Shown: piece after piece, positions 1 through 8,720 of the stretch | How the letters are laid out: every line of letters begins with the position of its first letter | Position numbering within the stretch: position 1 is the stretch's first letter | From: CAVVFX01 sp963747535 | GTDB lineage: Bacteria; Acidobacteriota; Terriglobia; Bryobacterales; Bryobacteraceae | Reading direction: 5' to 3' | DNA length: 64,000 nt | Assembly (NCBI GenBank): GCA_963747535.1 | Contig: CAVVFX010000002.1 | Span: 868,001-932,000 of the forward strand | Position numbers and translations under genes: made by a program | The notes under the pieces: generated by a model | Seen by the model: only the letters and a program-made list of their open reading frames with translations | What the model was told of the DNA's origin: nothing | Databases searched by the model: none

Positions 1-1442
1 GTCCGGAACTGATCATCAGAACCAGCGCGAGCGAGACCTGCACGACAACCAAGGCGTTCCGCGCTTTCTGCCCCTCCGGTCCAGCACTGGCCGTGCGCCC
101 ACCAGCCGCGCAGCCGTCGACTGCGATTTCAGCGAGGCGCGGCAGATTCGCCGGGGCGATCCACTGAAGCAGCCGAACTCCGGCGAACGCTAACCCCAGC
201 CCCAGCAAAGCGCGCGCGAAAACCAGCACCCCGCTTACCGCCAACAGTTCGCGCACCAGCCGGCCGCGTCCCGCCCCAAGAGCCGCTCGGACCGCTAACT
301 CTCGCCGGCGGCCTTCCAGGTGAACCAGCAAGAGATTCGCCACGTTGGCGCAAACGATGAGCATCACCGCGCCCAACGTGCCCATCACCACCCACAGGAC
401 ATCGCCCACGTTGCCCACTATCGTCTCGCGCAGCGGCCGCAAGTTCGGCGCGACATGCCACGATCCGAAAACCAATCGTCGTGGCATTGGCTCCCCAGGA
501 ATGCATCCAAATCGGAATCAGACGGGCCACATCGGCTTGGGCCTGATCGAGGGAAATTCCAGTTTTCAGCCGGCAAATGGAGTTCAAAAAGAACCCGGAC
601 AACTCGGCACGCGACCGGTCCAGTTGCATGGGTGCGTAAATGGCGGCCGGAAGATCGGCGATGCGAAACGATTTCGGCATCACGCCGATCACTTGCCGAG
701 GCCTCGAGTCGACGATCACCGTGCGTCCGATCACATCCGGCTCGCCGCCAAACCGCTGCTGCCAGTAGCCGTGGCTCAGCAGAATCGTGAGCGCTGCGCC
801 GGGCTTCTGATCGTCCGCCGAAAACCAACGCCCACGCTCGGGCGGGACAGCCAGAGCCTCCAGAGTGCCTGGACTGACCGCAATGGAGAGCATTTGCTCC
901 GGGTCGTCCGCGCCGCCGACCGACACCCGCGAGGAGGTCCAAACACCCATATTCTCGAATGATCGATTCTGTTCGGTATAGGTGAAGTACATCCCGGTGG
1001 AAAGTCGCAGGCCGGTTGCCGCGGTCACGCCGCCCAAACCCGGTGCGACGTGCTGGATCGACACTAGCCGATCCGGTTCGCGATACGCGAGGGGCTTCAG
1101 GAGTACCCCATCCACGACACTGAACACGGCTGTGTTCGCGCTGATGCCGATGGCAAAGGTCAGGATCGCGGCCGCGGCGAAGGCTGGATTCTTGCGCAGG
1201 GTGCGGACAGAGAAACGGATGTTGCGCGCGGTTTCTTCGAGGAATGAGATCGTGTTCATGCGGTACACCTCTTCACACACCTGAGTCGTGTTGCCGAGCT
1301 TCCGATGGGCGGCCGCACGGGCGGCCTGCGGATCCATGCCGCGGGCGATGAAATCTTCGGTAGCATGCTCCACGTAAGACTCGAGTTCGCTCCGCAGACC
1401 GGAGTCAACATCGTTCCGACGAAAAGACCGTCGCCAGTTCAT
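1..1442 (-). pseudogene. ADOP-type FtsX/MacB-like permease, frameshifted and cut by the window edge
   Basis: The N-terminal 60 residues are the soluble extension typical of acidobacterial duplicated orphan permeases, with the phrase ARAAAHRKLGN. A transmembrane segment (PAFAAAAILTFAIGISAN) and a MacB-type periplasmic domain follow. The reading frame is lost at a run of four A on the plus strand (468-471). Downstream of that point a different frame gives the expected second membrane segment (GAVMLIVCANVANLLL) and continues to base 1 with RNALVVVQVSLALVLMI. One indel therefore splits an otherwise well-preserved gene. It may be a real inactivating mutation or an assembly error in the homopolymer. 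Such permeases act in the inner membrane, probably in efflux or envelope processes, with an ATPase encoded elsewhere. It starts 7 bp after the PadR gene and is surely co-transcribed with it. The C-terminal half lies outside the window. Confidence 0.85.
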
Positions 1443-1449
1443 GCTGTCC

Positions 1450-1809
1450 TCACCTGATCTTGTCAGGGGCGGGATTCAGGACGCGGCCGATCGCCCGTAC
1501 CACCTCTTCCCAACGCGACGTTTCAACCGCCAGCTGCTTTCGGCCTCCCGGAGTCAACCGGTAGTATTTTGCCTTGCGATTGTTTTCCGAAGTTCCCCAG
1601 AACGACGCAATCCAGCCGCGGTTTTCCAGCCGGTGCAACGCGGGATAGAGTGAGCCTTGTTCAATCTGAAGGACCTCATCCGACCCCTGCTCAATCGAGT
1701 GGGCGATCGTGTAACCATGGGCTGGGCCCAGCAACAGCGTTCGCAGGACCAGCATATCCAGCGTTCCCTGGAGCATCTCAGAATGTAACGGAGATTCGCG
1801 GCGCGGCAT
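1450..1809 (-). CDS. PadR-family transcriptional repressor
   Basis: This 119-residue protein is a single winged-helix domain. It has the PadR signatures LQGTLDMLVLRTL near residue 14, the GYTIAHSIEQ helix, QGSLYPALHRLENRGWI (recognition helix and start of the wing) and the YRLTPGGRKQL strand-helix. The length is normal for the short PadR subfamily, which represses a neighbouring transporter gene and releases DNA on binding a ligand. The stop lies 7 bp before the start of the permease gene on the same strand, the usual PadR-permease pairing in acidobacteria. It probably controls its own promoter between 1810 and 1960. The ligand cannot be inferred. Confidence 0.93.
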   Translation of the reverse strand: MPRRESPLHSEMLQGTLDMLVLRTLLLGPAHGYTIAHSIEQGSDEVLQIEQGSLYPALHRLENRGWIASFWGTSENNRKAKYYRLTPGGRKQLAVETSRWEEVVRAIGRVLNPAPDKIR

Positions 1810-1879
1810 GTCTTACTCCACTCGATGATCTTCTGGAAGAATACAGGAACGGAAGCAAATCGGCAACTCCAGCACATCC

Positions 1880-1965
1880 GCGGACACAGGTACACACCCA
1901 CGCAGCTTTTCTGAAAAACGCATTTTCGCGCTGTTTGCGCGCTCGACGTCCACGCGACCGTGATC
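1880..1965. repeat. Imperfect direct repeat, left copy, flanking the truncated permease
   Basis: The core at 1898-1930 matches 3655-3686 at 30 of 33 aligned positions, with one gap and two substitutions. Weaker similarity extends on both sides: a GGACACA...GTACA stretch before the core, and GCTC..CGTCCA..GCG and GTGATC after it. The copy ends exactly where the truncated permease reading frame opens, so it probably marks the recombination or deletion junction. No transposase lies between the copies. Confidence 0.7.
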
Positions 1966-3594
1966 TATGAGTCTATGTGGGGTGCGGTTGGTTTTGTGCT
2001 CTTGATCGTGTGTGCCAATCTGGCGAATCTCATGCTAGCCCGATGGATTGGCCGGTCCCGCGAGATCTCTGTCCGTATCGCACTGGGAGCAGGAAGGTGG
2101 CGAATCATTCGGCAACTCCTCATGGAGAGCCTCATACTCACCACCGTGGGCGGCGTAACCGGCTGGTGGATAGGCAACTGGGGGATACGCAGCTACGGAC
2201 TGCTTGCTAATGTGCCGGGCTATTCCATGTTCGAGTCCGGGTTGGACTATACAATGGACTATCGCGTTCTGGCCTATCTTCTAGCGATTTCGATCGGAAC
2301 GGGGTTAGTGTTCGGGCTCGCGCCGGCGTTCCAACTCTCAAAAATCGACATTAACACATCGTTGAAGGATGGTGGTCGAGGGGCAACTGGCGGAGGGCGC
2401 GGAAAGGGTCTATCCTCCCTCCTCGTGATCACCGAAATGGCGCTTGCGGTAGTTCTGCTCGCGGGAGCGGGGCTGATGGTCCGCAGCTTTCTGAGTATCT
2501 ACACCGCGGATACGGGCGTCAAAACAGCCGACATCCTGACAGCGTTATGGGTATTGCCTGACGCCAGGTATCCCAATGCGGAGGCACGGATTTCCTTTTA
2601 TCACCGCCTCAAAACACGTGTGGAAGCGATTCCTGGGGTAGAGTCTGTGGCCATTGCCGACAGGTTTCCGACGTGGGGTGCACGGCGCCTCCCCTATGAG
2701 CTTGCTGGCTCTCCGCTCTCTAATTTTCAAGGAGATGAGGGGCGCCGTCCAAAGATTCCGGTGTTGATCGTGAGCCCGCCTTATTTTCAGGCGCTAGGAG
2801 CGGCGGTCCTCTCTGGCCGCGAATTCGATGACGCAGATGGAATCTCAGGACCTCCGGTAGCGATCGTCAACGAGCGATTCGCGAGCAGGTATTGGCCGGG
2901 AGAAAACCCGTTAGGAAAACGTCTTCGGCTATTCGATGGAAAACCCGACGCTTGGCTGAACGTCGTAGGAGTGGTTTCGAATATCGTTCAGACTGACTTC
3001 ACTCGGCAGGAGTTCAATCCTTTGGTCTACTTGCCCTACCGCGAAAAGCCGGAAGGGCTCATGAACGTTATAGTGCGAACTCGCGTCCCTCCCGGCAACC
3101 TCGCAACAGCCCTTCGGCGTGAGGTCCAGGCGATGGATTTCGATCTACCCATGTTCGGCCCCTTTACTCTAGCTGAACGTTTGGAGGCGAACTATTGGAG
3201 CCGAGGACTCTATGGAGTTCTGTTCCTGGTTTTTGCAGGGATTGCGCTGTTGCTTGCTTCGATCGGCCTGTATGCCGTCGTCGCGCATTCGGTGAGCCAG
3301 CGCATTCAGGAGATTGGAATCCGGATGGCGATGGGCGCAAAGGCACACGATATTCTCAAGCTCGTGCTCCGCCGGGGAATCCTTCCGTCGGGAATTGGTC
3401 TGATGATCGGACTGGCCGCGTCGTTTGCCGTAAACCGCGTCTTGAAAGCTGAGCTAGTCCAGGTTTCCCCTTCCGACCCCATCACTCTTGCCGCCGTTTC
3501 CGCCGCGTTGGCCGTGGCGGCCATACTCGGTTGTTTAATTCCTGCGCGCCGCGCCACGAGAGTAGATCCGGTTGTGGCGTTGCGCCATGACTGA
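1960..3594 (+). pseudogene. C-terminal two thirds of an ADOP/MacB-type permease (5'-truncated)
   Basis: The frame opens with GTG directly in front of a transmembrane segment (GAVGFVLLIVCANLANLMLA). In intact relatives this segment follows about 300-400 residues of N-terminal extension, first membrane helix and periplasmic domain. Those parts are absent. The rest is intact: the first FtsX domain, a second periplasmic domain (about residues 180-400), the second FtsX domain (EIGIRMAMGAKAHDILKLVLRRG) and the family ending CLIPARRATRVDPVVALRHD. The 544 residues compare with about 800 in the full-length homologue at 20345-22765. No ribosome-binding site is seen at the GTG. The start falls inside the left direct repeat. 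It is probably a non-functional remnant, although the undamaged remaining frame suggests the truncation is recent. Confidence 0.8.
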
Positions 3595-3637
3595 GCCAAA
3601 AAGGAACTTCATGAATTTTCACTTTCAGGCCCGTCCT

Positions 3638-3765
3638 CGGACACAAAAGTACAGCCACGCAGCTTTCTGAAAAACGGGTTTTCGCGGTGTCTTCGAGCTC
3701 GTCCGGCGTCCATCGCGGTTCTCGGTTCTCGGTTTTTCGCGCCGCAACGGTGATCGACCGCTTTC
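3638..3765. repeat. Imperfect direct repeat, right copy, after the truncated permease
   Basis: This is the right partner of 1880-1965, in the same orientation. The core is 3655-3686. It carries an extra internal stretch, with the short tandem ctcggtt-ctcggtt at 3721-3734, before the shared GGTGATC near 3759. Together the copies bracket the permease remnant, separated by about 1.7 kb. Confidence 0.65.
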
Positions 3766-3774
3766 CGTCCGGAT

Positions 3775-3966
3775 TTGGTCCGAGTCCCTGCGGTTAGCCT
3801 CGATGGCTATACTGAATCCGGGAACCAGGGCTGGGACAAAGACTACAACTTCGGTCCGAAGGAAAAGGTGATGCCGCGGTGGAAAGCCGTGGTTCGCGCT
3901 CGCCCCGACTTCATTTCGACCGACCAGATGGAAGACCTCGCCGCTGTCTTCCAGGCCACACGCTAA
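3775..3966 (+). pseudogene. C-terminal fragment of an unidentified, possibly phosphodiesterase-like, protein
   Basis: Sixty-three residues are open. The segment from NQGWDKDYNFGPKEKVMPRW onward has the composition of a real protein end, and the motif RPDFISTDQMEDLAAVF resembles the last strand and helix of TIM-barrel phosphodiesterases (GDPD or PI-PLC-like). This assignment is from memory of family endings and is weak. There is no ribosome-binding site and no plausible N-terminal domain. The fragment follows the right-hand direct repeat immediately, so it looks like the stump of a gene cut by the same event that truncated the permease. Confidence 0.4.
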
Positions 3967-3997
3967 TCACAGCAATCCGCTCTTATACTGTATACAA

Positions 3998-5002
3998 ATG
4001 AAAACCTTATTCGTTATGTTAGGCGCAGGGTGCCTGCTTCTCGCCTCTTCCGGTGGATATCATCTGCTCAAAAAAGTTCCCTTGACCGCCGCACCGGGCG
4101 GCGGTGAGTATTTCGATTACATTACATTCGACGATGGCTCCCGCCGTCTCTATCTTTCGCATGGAACCGAAGTCAAGGTGCTCGACGCAGACACCTATGC
4201 TTCGCTGGGTACGGTCACGGGTTTGAAGCGGGACCACGGCATCGCCATAGTCCATGAGCTCAATCGCGGTTTCATCAGCGATGGCGACGCTGCCGAAGTT
4301 GTTATGTTCGACCTCAAGACCCTCCAGGTCACCGGGCGCATCAAGACGGACAAGGACGCCGATTCCATCATTTACGACCCGGCGTCGAAGCGCATCTTTT
4401 GCTTCAACGGCGATCCGAATAGCGCGTACGTCATCGATCCGGCGGACGGCAAGGTCATCGCTACGCTGGCGCTGGGCGGCGCGCCCGAGCAGGCCGTCTC
4501 AGATGGGAAGGGTACGATTTACGACAACCTGGAAGACAAGAACGAGGTCATCGCCATTGACTCGCGGAGCCTGAAGATCAAGTCGCGATGGCCAGTTGCG
4601 CCGGCTGGCCAGCCTGTCGCCATCGCGATGGACCGCCAGCACCGGCGGCTGTTCATCGGCTCGCGCAATCCCGCGGTCTTGGTAATGATGGATGCGGACA
4701 CCGGAAAAATTATCGGGTCTTCTAATGCGATTGGGGCGCGGGTGGACACCGCTATCTTCGATTCCGAGACCGGCGATGCGGCCTGTTCTACGGGCGACGG
4801 CACGATTCACATTTTTCACGAAGAGTCACCCGGCAAGCTGAGCGCGGTAGAGACCGTCAAGACGGAATCCGGCGCCAAAACCATGGCTTTCGATCCCAGG
4901 ACCCACAACCTCTTTGTCGACACCGCGGATTTCGGCGCGCCAGTCAATGGCAGGCCTGCCCCAAGGCCAGGGACTTTCCGATTACTGGTGTATGGGCGCT
5001 GA
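3998..5002 (+). CDS. Secreted YncE-like beta-propeller protein
   Basis: The N-terminus (MKTLFVMLGAGCLLLASSGG) is a Sec signal peptide. The remaining 310 or so residues are propeller blades of the YncE/NHL type, with repeated units such as RRLYLSHGTEVKVLDADTY, RIFCFNGDPNSAYVIDPADG and RRLFIGSRNPAVLVMMDAD. The phrase LGGAPEQAVSDGKGTIY is shared almost word for word with the protein at 32077-33105, so the two are paralogues. It is probably periplasmic or surface-exposed; substrate or partner is unknown. No strong ribosome-binding site precedes the ATG. It follows gene remnants and shares no operon with an obvious partner. Confidence 0.88.
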   Translation: MKTLFVMLGAGCLLLASSGGYHLLKKVPLTAAPGGGEYFDYITFDDGSRRLYLSHGTEVKVLDADTYASLGTVTGLKRDHGIAIVHELNRGFISDGDAAEVVMFDLKTLQVTGRIKTDKDADSIIYDPASKRIFCFNGDPNSAYVIDPADGKVIATLALGGAPEQAVSDGKGTIYDNLEDKNEVIAIDSRSLKIKSRWPVAPAGQPVAIAMDRQHRRLFIGSRNPAVLVMMDADTGKIIGSSNAIGARVDTAIFDSETGDAACSTGDGTIHIFHEESPGKLSAVETVKTESGAKTMAFDPRTHNLFVDTADFGAPVNGRPAPRPGTFRLLVYGR

Positions 5003-5071
5003 TTTTGAGTAGTCGCAATCGACACCGCGGTGTCACGAAACTTTCACCGGCACCGTTTAAGATATTAGCCT

Positions 5072-5371
5072 ACGAGGGTCTTGATCGCCGAAGACAAACC
5101 TCGCATGGCGGCGATGTTGCGGCGCGCTCTGGAACGGGAAGGCTATCAGGTTTCGGTAGCAAACGATGGCGAGCAAGCGCTGAACTTAGGCATGCTCGGC
5201 GGGATGGACGCGATGATCCTGGACGTCATGTTACCCTACCGCGACGGATTCGAGGTGATACAAACGCTTCGCCAGGCCAAGCAGCTCGCCCCCGCAGTTG
5301 AATCTTTCAACGGCGATACATCGAAACTGGCGGCCTTGATCCGTCGGAACCAAAGCGCTATAGGCGAGTAA
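5072..5371 (+). pseudogene. Truncated response-regulator receiver domain
   Basis: The frame opens with Thr-Arg-Val-Leu-Ile-Ala-Glu-Asp, exactly the start of OmpR-type regulators (MRVLIAED) but with ACG where ATG is expected. A TTG at 5081 is the only conventional start and would clip the first strand. The acidic pair (AED) and the phosphoacceptor region (DAMILDVMLPYRDGFEV) are present. After LRQAKQLAPAV the domain breaks off: the strand with Thr/Ser, the strand with the conserved Lys, and any output domain are missing. A 23-residue unrelated tail ends the frame. It is most likely a decayed gene. Confidence 0.65.
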
Positions 5372-5405
5372 AGATAACTTCGCCTTATCTGTCTTTCGAC
5401 CCGCC

Positions 5406-5528
5406 CTACTGACGGACCCCATGCGTTTCGCGCGGGCTCGGAGATCCCGTAAGCTGTATGTGGCAGTTTTGATCCTCAGTGGAAACCCGGGCGTAGAGGG
5501 CAGCAGTGATCGTGGGATCGGTGAGCAT
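5406..5528 (-). pseudogene. N-terminal fragment of a serine recombinase (resolvase/invertase)
   Basis: The peptide ITAALYARVSTEDQNCHIQL is the unmistakable start of the resolvase/invertase catalytic domain. It contains the nucleophilic Ser and the nearby Arg of the YARVSTEDQ motif. Similarity stops after about 26 residues and the frame closes 14 residues later, so the rest of the catalytic core and the DNA-binding domain are absent. This is a footprint of a lost mobile element, between a broken response regulator and the cytochrome gene. Confidence 0.65.
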
Positions 5529-5656
5529 GATCCGCTGGTCATGGCGACCTAATGAGTCCGCCGAGAAGGGACTCCCATTTATCCGGGCGCTAACACGGAA
5601 AGTCCAATTATGCGGAACTGTTTTGCTTTGTCGAGGTTTAAGCACGCGGCGAGTGC
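5529..5656. other. Short gap without a recognisable gene
   Basis: This stretch separates the recombinase fragment from the 3' end of the cytochrome gene. No coding or RNA signal was recognised. Confidence 0.4.
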
Positions 5657-7894
5657 CTACTCCGGCAGTTGCCGCAGAAGCTCCTGTGCTTCCTGCCGCA
5701 CTTCGGGGTTTGCGTCCCTAGCGGCCTGCGCCAAGTGCTCGCGTGCGCCGGCGGCATCGCGCGTGGCGGCCAAGGCGGTCCCCAATCCCAGATGCGCCCG
5801 TCCCGATCCCGGCTGGACGCGCAGCGCCTCACGGTAGTGCTCAACAGCATGCGGCCAGTCGCCTCGCCTGGCATAGAGATCCCCGAGAATCGCCTGCGCC
5901 TCCGCGAAATCAGGTGACAGCCTCACCGCCTCTTCGATCTGCTTCTGTGCCTCGTCGAACCGGCCACGGCTGGCCAGCGCCGCCCCATAACCATAGCGTG
6001 CCTGTGGATTGGCGGGGTCTAGTTGCATCGCCAGATGATACTCTCTTTCGGCCTCAGTCAAATCGCCCTTCGCGGCTAGCGCGTTGCCCAGATTGGCGTG
6101 CGCCGCGGCGAAGTCGGGCTGGCTCCGAATGGCTTCTCTCAGCACCTCCTCGGCTTTGACGCGAGCGCCCGTTTCGAGCAACAGATTGCCCAACGAATTG
6201 CGAATTTCGGGCAAGTCCGGGTCCTGGCGAACGGCCTCCTGGATCGTCGACACGGCTTCAGTGACGCGGCCGAGTTCATGATAGGCGAGGCCGAGTTCGT
6301 GGAGCGTCGCGGCATCGTGAAAGTCCAAAGCGCGAGCCTGTTCTAGGGCCTGCACCGCGCCCTGAAGATCGCCGGATTTCGCGAGCGCCGCGCCCAATCC
6401 ACGTAACGCCACCAGACTGCGCGGGTCGCGCTGTAATGCCGCGCGGTATGCGGCGATCGCCTCCTCGCGACGTCCCTTACTGAATAGCGCTTGCGCCAGC
6501 GCAATGTAAAACTCGGGCCTCCGCGGCTGGTAAGTGCGCAGAGCTGCCTGGAGTTCTAGAATGCCGCTGTCGATGTTGCTCCTCTGCGCGACTTGTGCGA
6601 CCGCGGTGTACAAGTCGCGGTCGGCGGCGTCAGAAACAGAGGACGGAAAGTACAGAACTACTTCGCCGCGATATGAGCCTTCAGAATCGTGCCGTTCAGC
6701 GAGCGGCGCCACCGGGTCATGCGCCGGCACGCGGCGCAGAATTCGATGATCGGTCATTACCGCGTGAACGACATCCTCAGTGCGCCGCTTGGCCATGTGG
6801 CATGCGATGCAGTTCGTCTGGCTGGAATGCCGGCCGCTCCGGATCAAGGTACTCAGCGTTTCCTCATGACATTTCCGACACGCGGTTGTATATTGCGCGA
6901 TCGCCTGTTCGCCGCGCGGCGCAAAATGAGGATTGTGGCACGTGGTGCACACCAGAGCTGTCACGCTCTTCTGAAAACATGCGGATTGGCGCAACCGGTA
7001 AGCTGCGCTGACGATCTCAAACTTGTCGTCATGTCCGGTGCCTTTGGCGTGGTCGAAGTGCAGCATGAAATCCTGCAGCGGCTCACCCGGACGGAAAGAA
7101 AACGTGCCGCGACCATAGCGCTGGATGGAAGCCGGCAGTACGAAGCTGGTGGTCTCCAAGTGACATTGCATGCAGATCTCTAACTGCCGGCCGGCAGGCA
7201 ATCGCGCGGGGTTGAGGATCGCGTGACGCACCTCTGCCGCCGGTCCGCTTCTTTGCACCGCAGCAACGTGCGCGCTGCCTGGCCCGTGACAACGCTGGCA
7301 ATCGATGCCTTCGGGAAGTTCGGCGGGATAAATGGCGTCCGCATCGGCGCGGTCGCTTCCGGAAGGGATCGCGGGATAGGCGTTGTGGCAAAAGAAGCAG
7401 TCGTAGCCGACCTTCCGGCGAAAATCGAAATGGTCGGCACGATCATAGCCGGGGCTCATGGCGAAGCCATCCGGATACCACGTCACCGGCAGCTGCACCA
7501 GCCGGTTCTGCCCGGTCCGATGGAGGTAGGTGCGGGCATGATTGCCCGAACCCATCACGTAGTCGATCGATAACTCAACAGCGTTGGTGTCCGCCGCAGG
7601 ACCTTTCTGATACCGGCGTTCGTAGAAACGGTCGCCGCGGCGGATCATCTGATAGTCGCGGGCCGAGGCCTTGTGATAGAACTCCGCGCCATTGCCAAAA
7701 TGCTGAGACATCGCGGCGGGCGTGGCGCGATAAAAGGAATGGCCCATGCCGGTCTGCCGGTAGGTTTCCCACTGCGATGCATGGCAGCCGGCGCATAGCT
7801 TGGGATCGACGTAGGTCGATTCAGGCTGCGGTTGCGGGTGCGTGCAGGAAACGAGAAACAGGGGCGCCAGAGCGATCGCGTGGATGATCTTCAT
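5657..7894 (-). CDS. Seven-heme cytochrome c / TPR lipoprotein
   Basis: The start was set at the ATG at 7894 because it gives a lipoprotein signal (MKIIHAIALAPLFLVSC, with Cys17 as the lipidation site); the longer frame upstream has no signal. The N-terminal half (about residues 30-430) holds seven CXXCH heme sites: CAGCH, CFFCH, CQRCH, CMQCH, CTTCH, CRKCH and CIACH. The C-terminal half (about 460-745) is a series of TPR repeats, for example AHANLGNALAAKGDLTEAER and ARYGYGAALASRGRFDEAQ. The protein is probably anchored on the periplasmic face or the outer membrane, with the hemes carrying electrons and the TPRs holding a partner. Similar multiheme-TPR fusions are known in acidobacteria and planctomycetes; their reductase activity is usually unproven. 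Decayed mobile-element genes lie on both sides. Confidence 0.9.
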   Translation of the reverse strand: MKIIHAIALAPLFLVSCTHPQPQPESTYVDPKLCAGCHASQWETYRQTGMGHSFYRATPAAMSQHFGNGAEFYHKASARDYQMIRRGDRFYERRYQKGPAADTNAVELSIDYVMGSGNHARTYLHRTGQNRLVQLPVTWYPDGFAMSPGYDRADHFDFRRKVGYDCFFCHNAYPAIPSGSDRADADAIYPAELPEGIDCQRCHGPGSAHVAAVQRSGPAAEVRHAILNPARLPAGRQLEICMQCHLETTSFVLPASIQRYGRGTFSFRPGEPLQDFMLHFDHAKGTGHDDKFEIVSAAYRLRQSACFQKSVTALVCTTCHNPHFAPRGEQAIAQYTTACRKCHEETLSTLIRSGRHSSQTNCIACHMAKRRTEDVVHAVMTDHRILRRVPAHDPVAPLAERHDSEGSYRGEVVLYFPSSVSDAADRDLYTAVAQVAQRSNIDSGILELQAALRTYQPRRPEFYIALAQALFSKGRREEAIAAYRAALQRDPRSLVALRGLGAALAKSGDLQGAVQALEQARALDFHDAATLHELGLAYHELGRVTEAVSTIQEAVRQDPDLPEIRNSLGNLLLETGARVKAEEVLREAIRSQPDFAAAHANLGNALAAKGDLTEAEREYHLAMQLDPANPQARYGYGAALASRGRFDEAQKQIEEAVRLSPDFAEAQAILGDLYARRGDWPHAVEHYREALRVQPGSGRAHLGLGTALAATRDAAGAREHLAQAARDANPEVRQEAQELLRQLPE

Positions 7895-8177
7895 GGTCGT
7901 GCAACATTGTACCTGGGAATCTCCATGAGCTTTTCCCTGCCTGTTACGGACGTCAGCAGGTGGAGGAGAACCGGCGAAAATCGAGAGTTCCTCACACCAA
8001 CCGGCTGGGGTAGGTTGACGGATACTGAAAGGAAGTACGACCATGCGCGACACAGGTGCGAGATCTATTTTCGATGGCTTTCGGAGATGACGCCTCCCGA
8101 ACGGCTGGGCATCGGCGCAGCCCTTTGGCGAGCAGGCGATTCTCTCCCTGGTGAAATCTGCGGGTCAGTAAACTCGG
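7895..8177. other. Promoter-proximal gap with no recognised gene
   Basis: The segment lies between the cytochrome start and the transposase remnant. In the transposase frame, codons upstream of 8169 end in a stop and show no similarity to the N-terminal part of IS6 transposases. No terminal inverted repeat was found. Confidence 0.4.
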
Positions 8178-8606
8178 GTGCCACTAAACAAGCGCGGCCG
8201 ACCGTTTCTGAAACCGACGAACAAGAGCTATCGCATCGACGAGACCTATATCAGGGTAAAAGGCCAGGACAGGTATCTGTATCGAGCACTGGATTCGACC
8301 GGACGGACGGTGGAGTTTCTGCTCGCAGCGAAGCGCGATGCCGCAGCAGCCAGGCGCTTTCTGGTCAAGGCGATCGAGGCATCGGGCAATGCAATGCCGA
8401 GGGTGATGAACGTCGATAAGAACCCGGCTTATCCGTCGGCGGTGGTTTTGCGGCAATGCAAGTATCTCAATAACGTGATTGAACAGGATCACCGGTCGGG
8501 AATTGAAACTGTGATCCGGAAGGGAAGACTGAAATGGCTGGCCAAACAAGATAGCGTTGGCCAAGCGCTTTTCATCGATGCCTTGTTCGGACTCGCTGCC
8601 GCCTGA
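8178..8606 (+). mobile_element. Decayed IS6-family transposase
   Basis: The phrase KRGRPFLKPTNKSYRIDETY matches the entry to the IS6/IS26 catalytic domain. The three catalytic acids are visible: D in RIDETYI, D in NVDKNPAYP and E in NNVIEQDHR. The N-terminal helix-turn-helix region is missing. After EQDHR the sequence jumps to ETVIRKGRLKWLAK, the start of the family's last segment (..MIRKGQ..WL..), so roughly 25 codons that normally link them have been lost. The end (QALFIDALFGLAAA) is normal. With both a 5' truncation and an internal deletion, the enzyme should be inactive. GTG at 8178 is only a formal start. Confidence 0.82.
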
Positions 8607-8720
8607 TCCAGGATGAAGATCAACGGTTTGCATTGCCCCGCATCCCAGAACTTCGCAACGAAACCCTATGGCGCTATCGACATCGAAGCAACGAACGTGT
8701 ATAAACAGAAAGGTATCAAA

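Noticed and set aside
7895..8053. N-terminal extension of the cytochrome frame
   Set aside because: The lipoprotein signal begins at 7894; the extension has no conserved sequence.
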